Positions 1 to 6,320 of a stretch of DNA of 12,170 bases are shown here, one piece after another. The stretch spans positions 1 to 12,170 of the forward strand of contig JAFQPT010000107.1 of NCBI GenBank assembly GCA_017411665.1, given 5' to 3'. Under the pieces are notes generated by a model. The model made no database searches. It was not told where the DNA came from and saw nothing but the letters and a program-made list of their open reading frames with translations. Every line of letters starts with the position of its first letter. Within the stretch, counting starts at the first letter, position 1. The position numbers were made by a program, and so were the translations under genes. The DNA is from Oscillospiraceae bacterium (GTDB lineage: Bacteria > Bacillota_A > Clostridia > Oscillospirales > Oscillospiraceae).

Positions 1-593
1 AATTTGCTCAGTCCCAGATGTGCGCCGTGTGCCTCATCCACCAGCAGAATGGCATTGTGGCTGTGGACAATTTTACTGATGGTGGAAATATCGGAGCGCA
101 GCCCTTCATAAGTGGGAGAAGTCAGCACCACAAGACGGGTATCGGGATTTGCCTGCAGTGCGGCTTCCACCTGTGCGGGGGTGATGCGGTCGGCAAAGGA
201 GTGGTTGGGAAACAGGGGAGGCTGAATGTATGCGGTTTTCAAACGGCACAGCATACAGGCATTGTATACGGATTTATGGCAGTTGCGGGCAATGAGTACC
301 TTATCGCCTGCTTGCGTGGCTGCGTCAATGGCTGCCAGCAGACCTGCGGTGCTGCCTCCGATGAGCCACCATGCACGCTTGCTGCCCCACAGTGCGGCAG
401 CATCCTTCATGCGCTCCGCAAGTGCACCCTCGGGATCGTGGAGATTGGAGAATCCGGGAATTTCGGTGATGTCCAAATCGGCCCCCAGAGTGTCCAGATA
501 GGGGGCAAGAGCGATATTTCGTTTATGTCCCGGCATGTGCATGGCGAGCGCATCGGAACGGGAGTAGGTTTTTAACAGTTCAAGCAGAGTCAC
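1..593 (-). CDS. Orn/Lys/Arg decarboxylase family protein, N-terminal part (partial)
   Basis: This is a PLP-dependent fold-type I enzyme of the Orn/Lys/Arg decarboxylase family (SpeA/YaaO-like); the exact amino acid substrate cannot be read from this part. About 197 residues are visible before the gene leaves the left edge. Family hallmarks are HMPGHKR at about residues 19-25, DITEIPGFSNLH (41-52), GGSTAG (79-84), RNCHKSVY (103-110), SPTYEGLRSD (159-168) and VDEAHGAHLG (185-194). The PLP lysine would lie beyond the edge. The start is GTG at 593-591, 8 nt after AAGGAG (607-602). Its first bases overlap the stop codon of the upstream XRE gene (GTGA at 593-590), so the two are very probably translationally coupled and co-transcribed. 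In other Firmicutes such genes are often biosynthetic arginine-decarboxylase-like or of unknown substrate. The family call is secure; the substrate is not. Confidence 0.88.
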   Translation of the reverse strand, partial: MTLLELLKTYSRSDALAMHMPGHKRNIALAPYLDTLGADLDITEIPGFSNLHDPEGALAERMKDAAALWGSKRAWWLIGGSTAGLLAAIDAATQAGDKVLIARNCHKSVYNACMLCRLKTAYIQPPLFPNHSFADRITPAQVEAALQANPDTRLVVLTSPTYEGLRSDISTISKIVHSHNAILLVDEAHGAHLGLSK

Positions 594-1243
594 AGAGATT
601 TCTCCTTAGTTGAGAGATGAAACAGAGCTGCGGCAACAGTTTGCCACAGGATAAGCCAATGGGGATGGGTCACCAACTGCATACCCAAGCTCCAGGGGAA
701 GGGCAGTGTGTTTAGCATGGTACAGTTGAGAGAGGCGTACAGTCCGCACAGCAGCATGATTACGGAAATTAGCTGCAGGCTATGGGGCAGTGAAGGCAAG
801 CGAAGCCGCTCCTGCAGCAGACCCAACATTCCGCTGAGTACAGAGGCTGCAAACAGGGGAAAACCGAAGAAACGTCGAGCCTCCCAGAGAATCATTACCG
901 TTTTGTTGTTGATGGGGCCGAAAGCTTCATAGCGAGTGACAGCATTGTGGAGAGGTGTTGTCAAAAGTATGAACAGTCCCCAGAACAGGGTAAACAGCAG
1001 CCAGAATTTAGAGATGGTGGGGTAGCTTGGCGGCATGGAAGCGGCCGCTGTGGGACAGTCCAGCAGGGCATCGGGGGTGGTGTCCAGTTCGTTGGCCAGC
1101 TTTTGCAGCATGAGCGCATCGGGCACAGAGCTGCCGTTTTCCCATTTGCTGACAGTTTGGCGCACCACATGGAGACGTTCTGCCAGCTGTGACTGGGTTA
1201 TGCCTTTTTCAAGACGCAGATGTTTGATATTTTCCGATAGCAT
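590..1243 (-). CDS. XRE-family HTH regulator with C-terminal membrane domain
   Basis: A 217-residue protein. Residues 5-60 are a classic Cro/CI-type helix-turn-helix domain (LRLEKGITQSQLAERL, then VVRQTVSKWENG), so it should bind DNA as a dimer. From about residue 78 it is hydrophobic, with roughly four predicted membrane segments (about 78-97, 121-142, 155-173, 188-209), so the DNA-binding domain would be tethered to the inner face of the membrane. The start ATG has a GGAGG site upstream and a good minus-strand promoter at 1267-1295. The last codons overlap the GTG start of the decarboxylase-family gene, suggesting a two-gene operon. Signal and targets are unknown; autoregulation through the dyad in its promoter is a reasonable inference. 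Domain architecture is clear, function is not. Confidence 0.85.
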   Translation of the reverse strand: MLSENIKHLRLEKGITQSQLAERLHVVRQTVSKWENGSSVPDALMLQKLANELDTTPDALLDCPTAAASMPPSYPTISKFWLLFTLFWGLFILLTTPLHNAVTRYEAFGPINNKTVMILWEARRFFGFPLFAASVLSGMLGLLQERLRLPSLPHSLQLISVIMLLCGLYASLNCTMLNTLPFPWSLGMQLVTHPHWLILWQTVAAALFHLSTKEKSL

Positions 1244-1266
1244 GGCGAAGCCTCCTTTCCGCTTCT

Positions 1267-1295
1267 ATTGTACGCAAAAGCATCCATTTGCGCAA
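1267..1295 (-). promoter_or_regulatory. Promoter of the XRE/decarboxylase operon with dyad in the spacer
   Basis: Read on the minus strand: -35 TTGCGC (1295-1290), a 17-bp spacer, -10 TACAAT (1272-1267). Within and slightly beyond the spacer lies the inverted repeat CGCAAA-N8-TTTGCG (1273-1292), a plausible operator for the XRE protein. The promoter is a sequence match; the operator is inference. Confidence 0.6.
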
Positions 1296-1355
1296 GCAAC
1301 GGTTGTTAACATGGGAGATTGTTTGTTGAAAAAAGATTGTAAACGGGAAATTGAC

Positions 1356-1395
1356 TTGCATTAGCAGATATTGGGTGATAAAATATTGTTATAAT
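1356..1395 (+). promoter_or_regulatory. pta promoter region, two closely spaced -10 boxes
   Basis: TTGCAT (1356-1361), 17 bp, TAAAAT (1379-1384), with a TG two bases upstream of the -10 box (extended -10). A second extended -10, TG-T-TATAAT (1387-1395), follows 5 bp later but has no good -35. The two could give start sites about 11 nt apart. A high-quality promoter fits the strong codon bias of pta. Confidence 0.6.
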
Positions 1396-1399
1396 CACT

Positions 1400-1412
1400 C
1401 GGGCTATGCCCG
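1400..1412 (+). promoter_or_regulatory. 5'-leader stem-loop of the pta mRNA
   Basis: CGGGC-TAT-GCCCG forms a 5-bp GC-rich hairpin with a 3-nt loop, at or within about 10 nt of the predicted transcript 5' end and upstream of the GGAGG site (1423-1427). It may protect the mRNA from 5'-end decay; that role is inference. Confidence 0.4.
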
Positions 1413-1436
1413 TAAATTGTTTGGAGGAGATTACCC

Positions 1437-2435
1437 ATGTTTGAAAATCTGGTTGAAATTCTGAAGCAGAATCCCCGTAAGATCGTTTACACCGAAGGTT
1501 CTGACGCTCGTATTCTGGAATCTGCTGCTCGCCTGAAGGCTGACGGTTTCCTGACTCCCGTTCTGGTTGGCAACGTTGAAGAAGTTAAGGCTGCTGCTGC
1601 AAAGGGCGGCTTCGATATCGAAGGTCTGGAAATTCTCGATCCCATGACTTACGAAGGCATGGACGAAATGGTAGAACTGATGGTCGCTCTGCGTAAGGGC
1701 AAGATGAGCGCAGAAGACTGCCGCAAGAACCTGCAGAAGGGCAACTATTTCGGCACTATGCTGGTTAAGATGGGTAAGGCTGACTGCCTGCTGGGCGGCG
1801 CTACCTACTCCACCGCTGACACCGTACGTCCCGCTCTGCAGCTGATCAAGACCAAGCCCGGCAGCACTCTGGTTTCCTCTTGCTTTATCATGGTTCGCGG
1901 CGATGAAAAGCTGGCAATGGGCGACTGCGCTATCAACATTTCCTACGAAGACAAGAAGGACAAGGAAGGCAACGTCACTCAGACCGGCGCTGAACAGCTG
2001 GCAGAAGTTGCAATCGAAACTGAAGCTACCGCACGTGCATTCGGCATCGAACCCAAGGTTGCTATGCTGAGCTACTCCACCAAGGGCTCCGGCAAGGGCG
2101 CACAGGTTGACCTGGTTCGCAATGCTACCGAAATCGTAAAGGCTAAGTACCCCGAAATGCTCATCGACGGCGAAATGCAGTTCGACGCAGCTGTTTCTCC
2201 CGAAGTCGGTCAGCTGAAGTTCCCCGGCTCTCCCGTAGCAGGCTATGCTAACACCTTCATCTTCCCCGAAATCCAGTCCGGCAACATCGGCTACAAGATC
2301 GCTGCTCGTCTGGGCGGTTTCGCAGCATACGGCCCCATCCTGCAGGGTCTGAATGCTCCCATCAATGACCTGTCCCGCGGCTGCAACGCAGAAGAAGTTT
2401 ACCAGATGTCCATCATCACTGCAGGTCTGGCATAA
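1437..2435 (+). CDS. pta: Phosphate acetyltransferase
   Basis: Catalyses acetyl-CoA + phosphate = acetyl-phosphate + CoA in the cytoplasm, the first step of ATP-yielding acetate formation in fermentation. At 332 residues it matches the short, single-domain bacterial class. Conserved family blocks include YTEGSDARIL (18-27), MLSYSTKGSG (210-219), DGEMQFDAA (244-252), PGSPVAGYANTFIFP (263-277) and GPILQGLNAPINDLSRGC (299-316). The start is supported by GGAGG (1423-1427), 9 nt before the ATG. Codon use is extreme (nearly all GAA for Glu, CTG for Leu), indicating very high expression. The usual partner ackA is not adjacent, and a terminator follows directly, so this looks monocistronic. The region is free of TTA, CTA and TCA codons in frame, which leaves a long open antisense frame that is not a gene. 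Confidence 0.97.
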   Translation: MFENLVEILKQNPRKIVYTEGSDARILESAARLKADGFLTPVLVGNVEEVKAAAAKGGFDIEGLEILDPMTYEGMDEMVELMVALRKGKMSAEDCRKNLQKGNYFGTMLVKMGKADCLLGGATYSTADTVRPALQLIKTKPGSTLVSSCFIMVRGDEKLAMGDCAINISYEDKKDKEGNVTQTGAEQLAEVAIETEATARAFGIEPKVAMLSYSTKGSGKGAQVDLVRNATEIVKAKYPEMLIDGEMQFDAAVSPEVGQLKFPGSPVAGYANTFIFPEIQSGNIGYKIAARLGGFAAYGPILQGLNAPINDLSRGCNAEEVYQMSIITAGLA

Positions 2436-2454
2436 TTCCGATTTTACTATCAAT

Positions 2455-2480
2455 AAGGCGCACCGAAAGGAGCGCCTTTT
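2455..2480 (+). terminator. Intrinsic terminator after pta
   Basis: Stem AAGGCGC (2455-2461) with GCGCCTT (2472-2478), an A-A mismatch, then CC/GG closing a GAAA tetraloop (2465-2468). The stem ends in a short T-run (2477-2480). It begins 20 nt after the pta stop codon. Confidence 0.8.
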
Positions 2481-2486
2481 CAACTA

Positions 2487-2515
2487 TTGAATTCACGACC
2501 TAAATGAAATAAAAT
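2487..2515 (+). promoter_or_regulatory. Promoter of the MerR-family gene
   Basis: TTGAAT (2487-2492), 17-bp spacer, TAAAAT (2510-2515), 36 bp before the start codon. The normal spacer length contrasts with the 19-bp spacer seen after the gene, suggesting constitutive expression of the regulator. Confidence 0.6.
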
Positions 2516-2551
2516 AAAACCAGAACACATTGTCGGTTAGGGGGTATTGGT

Positions 2552-3355
2552 ATGAAGCTGTATTCCATCGGTCAGGTTTCTGCAATGATTGATGTGCCGA
2601 TTCGGACCATTCGATATTATGAACGAATTGGCCTTTGTACCCCTGCGCAAATTGATGAAGCAAGCGGGTATCGCTATTATTCCATTGACGATATCTTCCG
2701 TCTGGATTTGATTCGCTGTCTGGGCAGACAGCTTGGGATGCCGCTGAAGACCATTGAGGAATATTTACATGAAAGCGGCAATCCCGATACCATGAAAAAG
2801 TATCTGCGGGAGCAGGCAGAAGAATTGGATGCGCAGATTTTACAGCTGGAACAGAGAAAACGGTTTTTGCTGACAAAGCTGGATGCCATTATCCTGCGTG
2901 AGGATACACTGCCTCTGCAGCCAGTGCTTCATCACAGACCCAAACGACAGATTTATGTGTGCAGTGGAGAAGTAGAGACCTTGGAAGAGGCGATGTTGTT
3001 TGCCCGCAAAATCGCTGCGCAGTACGGAGAGGGGCATGAGCGGTCGCTGTATGTCCTGATGGAGAAGCTGGAAGGCAGCTTTACGGAAAACACCACCAAA
3101 ATTACCGTCGGAATTGACGGACAGCCGAAAAAAGCAGGTCTTACGCCTGTGGTGTTGGAAGAAGGGGATTATCTGTGTATTTCCTACAGAAATGAACCGG
3201 GTCACCGACAGCAGGCTGTGGCAAATCTCAATGCATATCTGGAGTCTCATGGTTTACGGCAGGCAGGCCCCATCATTAACGGCGGCTCTTTGCTGGATAT
3301 GTCCTCTGCATTCAGTAAGGATTACTGCTTCGCTACAGAATTTCTGGTAAAATGA
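2552..3355 (+). CDS. MerR-family transcriptional regulator with GyrI-like ligand domain
   Basis: A 267-residue regulator of the BmrR/BltR/Mta type. The N-terminal winged HTH is recognisable from YSIGQVSAMIDVPIRTIRYY (4-23), ERIGL (24-28) and GYRYYS (39-44). A dimerisation coiled coil spans about 80-117 (MKKYLREQAEELDAQ, then LEQRKRFLL), and a C-terminal domain of about 135 residues has the size and pattern of GyrI-like/AraC effector-binding domains, which bind bulky, often cationic or hydrophobic small molecules. The start has an AGGGGG ribosome site (2539-2544). Known relatives bind long-spacer promoters and untwist them when ligand is present. The next two genes are redox enzymes behind such a promoter, so this is probably their activator. 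The ligand is unknown. Confidence 0.9.
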   Translation: MKLYSIGQVSAMIDVPIRTIRYYERIGLCTPAQIDEASGYRYYSIDDIFRLDLIRCLGRQLGMPLKTIEEYLHESGNPDTMKKYLREQAEELDAQILQLEQRKRFLLTKLDAIILREDTLPLQPVLHHRPKRQIYVCSGEVETLEEAMLFARKIAAQYGEGHERSLYVLMEKLEGSFTENTTKITVGIDGQPKKAGLTPVVLEEGDYLCISYRNEPGHRQQAVANLNAYLESHGLRQAGPIINGGSLLDMSSAFSKDYCFATEFLVK

Positions 3356-3376
3356 TAATAATTTAACAATTTAATC

Positions 3377-3420
3377 TTGACTCTCCACTTACTGGATACT
3401 TTATCCTGTAAGTGGAGAGT
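3377..3420 (+). promoter_or_regulatory. MerR-type promoter embedded in a large dyad
   Basis: TTGACT (3377-3382), a 19-bp spacer, TATCCT (3402-3407): the abnormal spacer is the signature of MerR-regulated promoters. The same DNA is a near-perfect dyad. Arms ACTCTCCACTTAC (3380-3392) and GTAAGTGGAGAGT (3408-3420), a T-T mismatch, inner arms GGATA (3394-3398) and TATCC (3402-3406), and a CTT centre give an 18-bp paired stem. A smaller dyad, TCCA-N5-TGGA (3384-3396), sits in the spacer. It could also act as a terminator or attenuator for merR read-through, but the first T-run starts several bases after the stem, which argues against a standard terminator. Confidence 0.6.
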
Positions 3421-3459
3421 TATCGCTTTTTATAGACTACATAAAAAGGAGGAAATGCA

Positions 3460-5013
3460 ATGGCAACAAAACGATTTGACCCGTCCTATGATGTAATCGT
3501 TGTAGGTGCGGGATTAGGCGGTTTGACCGCAGCAACCAGATGTGCAAAAGCAGGCAAGAAGGTTCTGCTCTTAGAGTTGCACAATATGACAGGCGGTTAT
3601 GCAACCAGCTTTGTCAGAGGTCGTTATGAATTCGAAGTCAGTCTGCACGAAGCCTGCGAGTGCGGTGACGGTACCAATGGCACAGGCTACGGCACGGTTC
3701 GTAAAATGTTGGAAGATTTGGACGTTGATGTGGACTGGCGTCTGGTTCCCGATGCATATCGCGTCATTTGCCCCGAGCTGGGCATTGACTTTACCATGCC
3801 CTTCGGCATTGAAAATGCTATTGCGGCCATCGAAGAACTGGAGCCCGGCAACGGCAAAAAGGTACGCAACTATTTCAAGCTGTTTGAAGAAATCAACGAA
3901 GCACTGGAATACATTGGCTCCTGCGGCAAGGCAGGTCCCGAGCCTAAGGTCATGGCAACTAAGTATTCCTCTTTCCTGCGTTCCGCAGCCTACGAAACCG
4001 ATGAGGTCAATAAGGCCTTCAAGTTCGGCCCCAAGACCGAACAGGTGCTCAATGCTTACTATGGCTATATCAGTCGCCACTTGAGTGAAGCAAGCTTTAC
4101 CGTTTGGGCACAGATGATTTACATCTACATCCGTGACGGTGCACACGTGGCAAACAAGACCTCTCACGCACTGGCAAACGACATTGAAAAGGCCTTCCGC
4201 AAGCACGGCGGTCAGCTGGAGCTGGGTGTGAAGGTAGATAAGATTCTTGTGGAAGATGGCAAATGCGTCGGTGTTGTGACCGCTGACGGCGACGAAATCC
4301 GTGCAAGCTATGTGATTTACAACGGCAGCCCCACCGTGGCTCTGGCAGGCATGATTGACAGAGAACAGGTACCCGAAGAAGCACTGAAGGTGACCGCACA
4401 GCGTGAGCTGCTGGGTTCTCCTTTCCTGGTATATCTGGGACTGGACGCTCTGCCCGAAGAAATGGGCATCGAAAGCTACGAATACTTCATGGGTCAGGAT
4501 ATGGACACCGAACGTATTTACCGCGAAAGCAACGAATGGGCACCCCATGCAAAGGTTTCCGCAACCTGTATTGACGTTGCGATTCCCGGCATGACAGGTC
4601 CTGACCGCTGCCAGCTGAACTTCACCACCATTTACAGCCCCGAAGCAATGCACAAAAACTGTCCCACCAAGTATGAATATCTGGAACAGAACGAAGCCTT
4701 TGCAAACTGCCTCATTGATTACTTTGAATCGGCAACCGGTGCACGCATCCGCGACCACATCGAAGAAATCGCAATTGCAACACCCGCAACCTTTACCCGC
4801 TATACAAACGCATTCCGCGGCAATATCTACGGCTATCCCTGCACTGCAGTGGACGGTGCGGTTACCCGTATGCTCCGGGCAGAAGAAGAACGCTACATTC
4901 CCGGTCTGGACTTTGTCGGCAGCGCAGGTATCCGCGCTCACGGCTATTCCAGCGTAATTACCAACGGCTACGACATCGCAGGTGTGGCCCTTGAAAAATT
5001 GGGAGGTGACTAA
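3460..5013 (+). CDS. FAD-dependent oxidoreductase, CrtI/carotene-isomerase/RetSat-like
   Basis: A 517-residue flavoprotein of the phytoene-desaturase-related family, which adds or removes hydrogens or isomerises double bases of unsaturated, usually lipophilic molecules. The N-terminal Rossmann motif is VVGAGLGGLTAA (14-25), with the ribose-binding Glu at about 39 (LLLELHNMTGG). The C-terminal half has TPATFTRYTNAFRGNIYG (441-458) and the FAD-closing block IPGLDFVGSAGIRAHGYSS (480-498), as in CrtISO and RetSat enzymes. No signal peptide or clear membrane span is seen. The ATG has AAGGAGG 7 nt upstream (3446-3452). The gene lies behind a MerR-type promoter and 2 nt before a flavin/[2Fe-2S] reductase, so the two probably form an electron-transfer pair. 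No crtB, crtE or other carotenoid genes are present. Family is clear; substrate and direction (reductase, desaturase or isomerase) are unknown. Confidence 0.85.
   Translation: MATKRFDPSYDVIVVGAGLGGLTAATRCAKAGKKVLLLELHNMTGGYATSFVRGRYEFEVSLHEACECGDGTNGTGYGTVRKMLEDLDVDVDWRLVPDAYRVICPELGIDFTMPFGIENAIAAIEELEPGNGKKVRNYFKLFEEINEALEYIGSCGKAGPEPKVMATKYSSFLRSAAYETDEVNKAFKFGPKTEQVLNAYYGYISRHLSEASFTVWAQMIYIYIRDGAHVANKTSHALANDIEKAFRKHGGQLELGVKVDKILVEDGKCVGVVTADGDEIRASYVIYNGSPTVALAGMIDREQVPEEALKVTAQRELLGSPFLVYLGLDALPEEMGIESYEYFMGQDMDTERIYRESNEWAPHAKVSATCIDVAIPGMTGPDRCQLNFTTIYSPEAMHKNCPTKYEYLEQNEAFANCLIDYFESATGARIRDHIEEIAIATPATFTRYTNAFRGNIYGYPCTAVDGAVTRMLRAEEERYIPGLDFVGSAGIRAHGYSSVITNGYDIAGVALEKLGGD
5002..5009 (+). 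promoter_or_regulatory. Near-perfect Shine-Dalgarno inside the end of the flavoenzyme gene
   Basis: GGAGGTGA lies in the last codons (Gly-Gly-Asp) of the flavoenzyme, 6 nt before the reductase ATG at 5016. The C-terminus encodes the ribosome site, showing tight translational coupling of the pair. Confidence 0.75.
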
Positions 5014-5015
5014 TT

Positions 5016-6233
5016 ATGGCAAAGAAAGCAAAATTCCGCGTCAAAGGGTACTTCAAGGACTTGATGGGCTGGTTTAAGCTCATGAAGCGCCGTGAAGAAT
5101 GGATTGCAGCCGGCGACCCCTCGACCATTGACCTGTCCGATCACCCCGCGGCTCTGGCAAAGGAACTGCACCCCGGCATCATTGATGTTATCATTACGGA
5201 TATTAAGGACGAAACTCCCTCCACCAAAACCTTTACGTTTAAAGCTCTGGAAGGCTATAATCTGCCCTTCTTCTATGCAGGTCAGCACATTAGCGTGAAA
5301 TTCTGCATTGACGGAAAATGGGTCACCAGACCCTTCTCCGTATCCTCCTCTCCCATGGAGGCGGCCCGTGATGGATTCCTGCAGATTACCCTGCGCAAAA
5401 AGCCCGGCGGCTATGTCACAGGCTGGGTATGGGACAACTGGAAGGTTGGAACCAAGCTGCAGTTTGACGGGGCATTCGGTGACGGCTACTGGTCCTCCAT
5501 CCGCGATAAGGCACACGTTGTGGGCATCGCAGGCGGCTCCGGCATTACCGCATTCCGCTCCATTGCCAAGGATATGGCCGATACCGGCAGACCCAGAAAG
5601 TTTACCATTTTGTACGGCTCCCGCACACAGGATGATATTATTTTCTATGACGAGCTGAATGAACTGGCAGCGAAGTCCAACGGTGCGATTGAAGTATTCC
5701 ATGTGCTGTCCGAGCCTACTGCAGGCTGGGCAGGGGAAACGGGCTTTATTTCCGAAGCAATTATCAAAAAGCTGGTTCCCGATTGGAATGATGTCAGCTA
5801 CTTTATCAGCGGCCCGCAGGGTATGTATGATTTCCTGGATGGGGAACTGGCAAAGATGGGCATCCGCAAGAAGTTCATCCGTAAGGAAGAATACGGCGAA
5901 ACCGACGATATCACTGCATCCCCCCTGTACCCCAAGGGTAAGGAAGCCGAAACCTTCAAAATTAAGGTTCTGTTCGGCAACGATGTTCAGGTAATCGATG
6001 CCAAGGCAACAGATACTGTAGTCGTTTCTCTGGAAAAGGCAGGCATCGCCCCCGACAGCCATTGCCGCAGCGGTGCATGCGGCTTCTGCAGAAGCCTGCT
6101 TCTGGAAGGCGAAGTATGGCAGAGACCGCAGTCTGACGGTGTACGTGCCGCGGACAAGGACGACGGGTACTTCCATCCCTGCTCTGCTTACCCCATGAGC
6201 GACCTTGTCATTAAGGTCAACAGCAGACTGTAA
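5016..6233 (+). CDS. Flavin/NAD(P)H reductase with C-terminal [2Fe-2S] ferredoxin domain
   Basis: A 405-residue electron-transfer protein of the phthalate-dioxygenase-reductase / HCP-reductase type. Order: a basic amphipathic N-terminal extension (1-50); a flavin-binding barrel with RPFSVSS (105-111); an NAD(P)-binding domain with GIAGGSGITAFRS (170-182) and SGPQGMYDF (265-273); and a plant-type ferredoxin domain (about 313-405) with cluster ligands C350, C355, C358 and C389 (C-x4-C-x2-C-x30-C). It should take electrons from NAD(P)H via flavin to the [2Fe-2S] cluster and on to an acceptor. Only 2 nt separate it from the CrtI-like gene, the obvious partner. The N-terminal extension of about 50 residues before the flavin domain is unusual and may dock to the partner or membrane. 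Domain calls are strong; partner and substrate are inference. Confidence 0.92.
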   Translation: MAKKAKFRVKGYFKDLMGWFKLMKRREEWIAAGDPSTIDLSDHPAALAKELHPGIIDVIITDIKDETPSTKTFTFKALEGYNLPFFYAGQHISVKFCIDGKWVTRPFSVSSSPMEAARDGFLQITLRKKPGGYVTGWVWDNWKVGTKLQFDGAFGDGYWSSIRDKAHVVGIAGGSGITAFRSIAKDMADTGRPRKFTILYGSRTQDDIIFYDELNELAAKSNGAIEVFHVLSEPTAGWAGETGFISEAIIKKLVPDWNDVSYFISGPQGMYDFLDGELAKMGIRKKFIRKEEYGETDDITASPLYPKGKEAETFKIKVLFGNDVQVIDAKATDTVVVSLEKAGIAPDSHCRSGACGFCRSLLLEGEVWQRPQSDGVRAADKDDGYFHPCSAYPMSDLVIKVNSRL

Positions 6234-6271
6234 ACGACAGAAAAAGGCATAAAGTACATAAGAAATAACGA

Positions 6272-6306
6272 AAAAAGTCAAGCTGCATTTTGCAGCTTGA
6301 CTTTTT
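6272..6306. terminator. Bidirectional intrinsic terminator between convergent genes
   Basis: Perfect 16-bp stem AAAAAGTCAAGCTGCA (6272-6287) and TGCAGCTTGACTTTTT (6291-6306) with a TTT loop. It has T-runs on both strands, so it can end the redox operon from the left and the XRE gene from the right. Confidence 0.92.
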
Positions 6307-6320
6307 GTTGCAATTACGGG

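Noticed and set aside
18..575. Plus-strand frame opposite the decarboxylase-family gene
   Set aside because: The minus strand carries clear PLP-decarboxylase motifs; the plus frame has none.
1431..2483. Long open frame antisense to pta (about 350 codons)
   Set aside because: It arises because pta avoids TTA, CTA and TCA codons. The protein has no recognisable family and no ribosome site, while pta is certain.
3571..4941. Long antisense frame across the CrtI-like gene (about 456 codons)
   Set aside because: Same codon-bias shadow; composition is Cys/His/Phe-rich and unlike a real protein, and the sense strand has clear family motifs.
5010..6281. Antisense frame across the [2Fe-2S] reductase
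   Set aside because: Shadow of the codon-biased reductase gene; no motifs or ribosome site.
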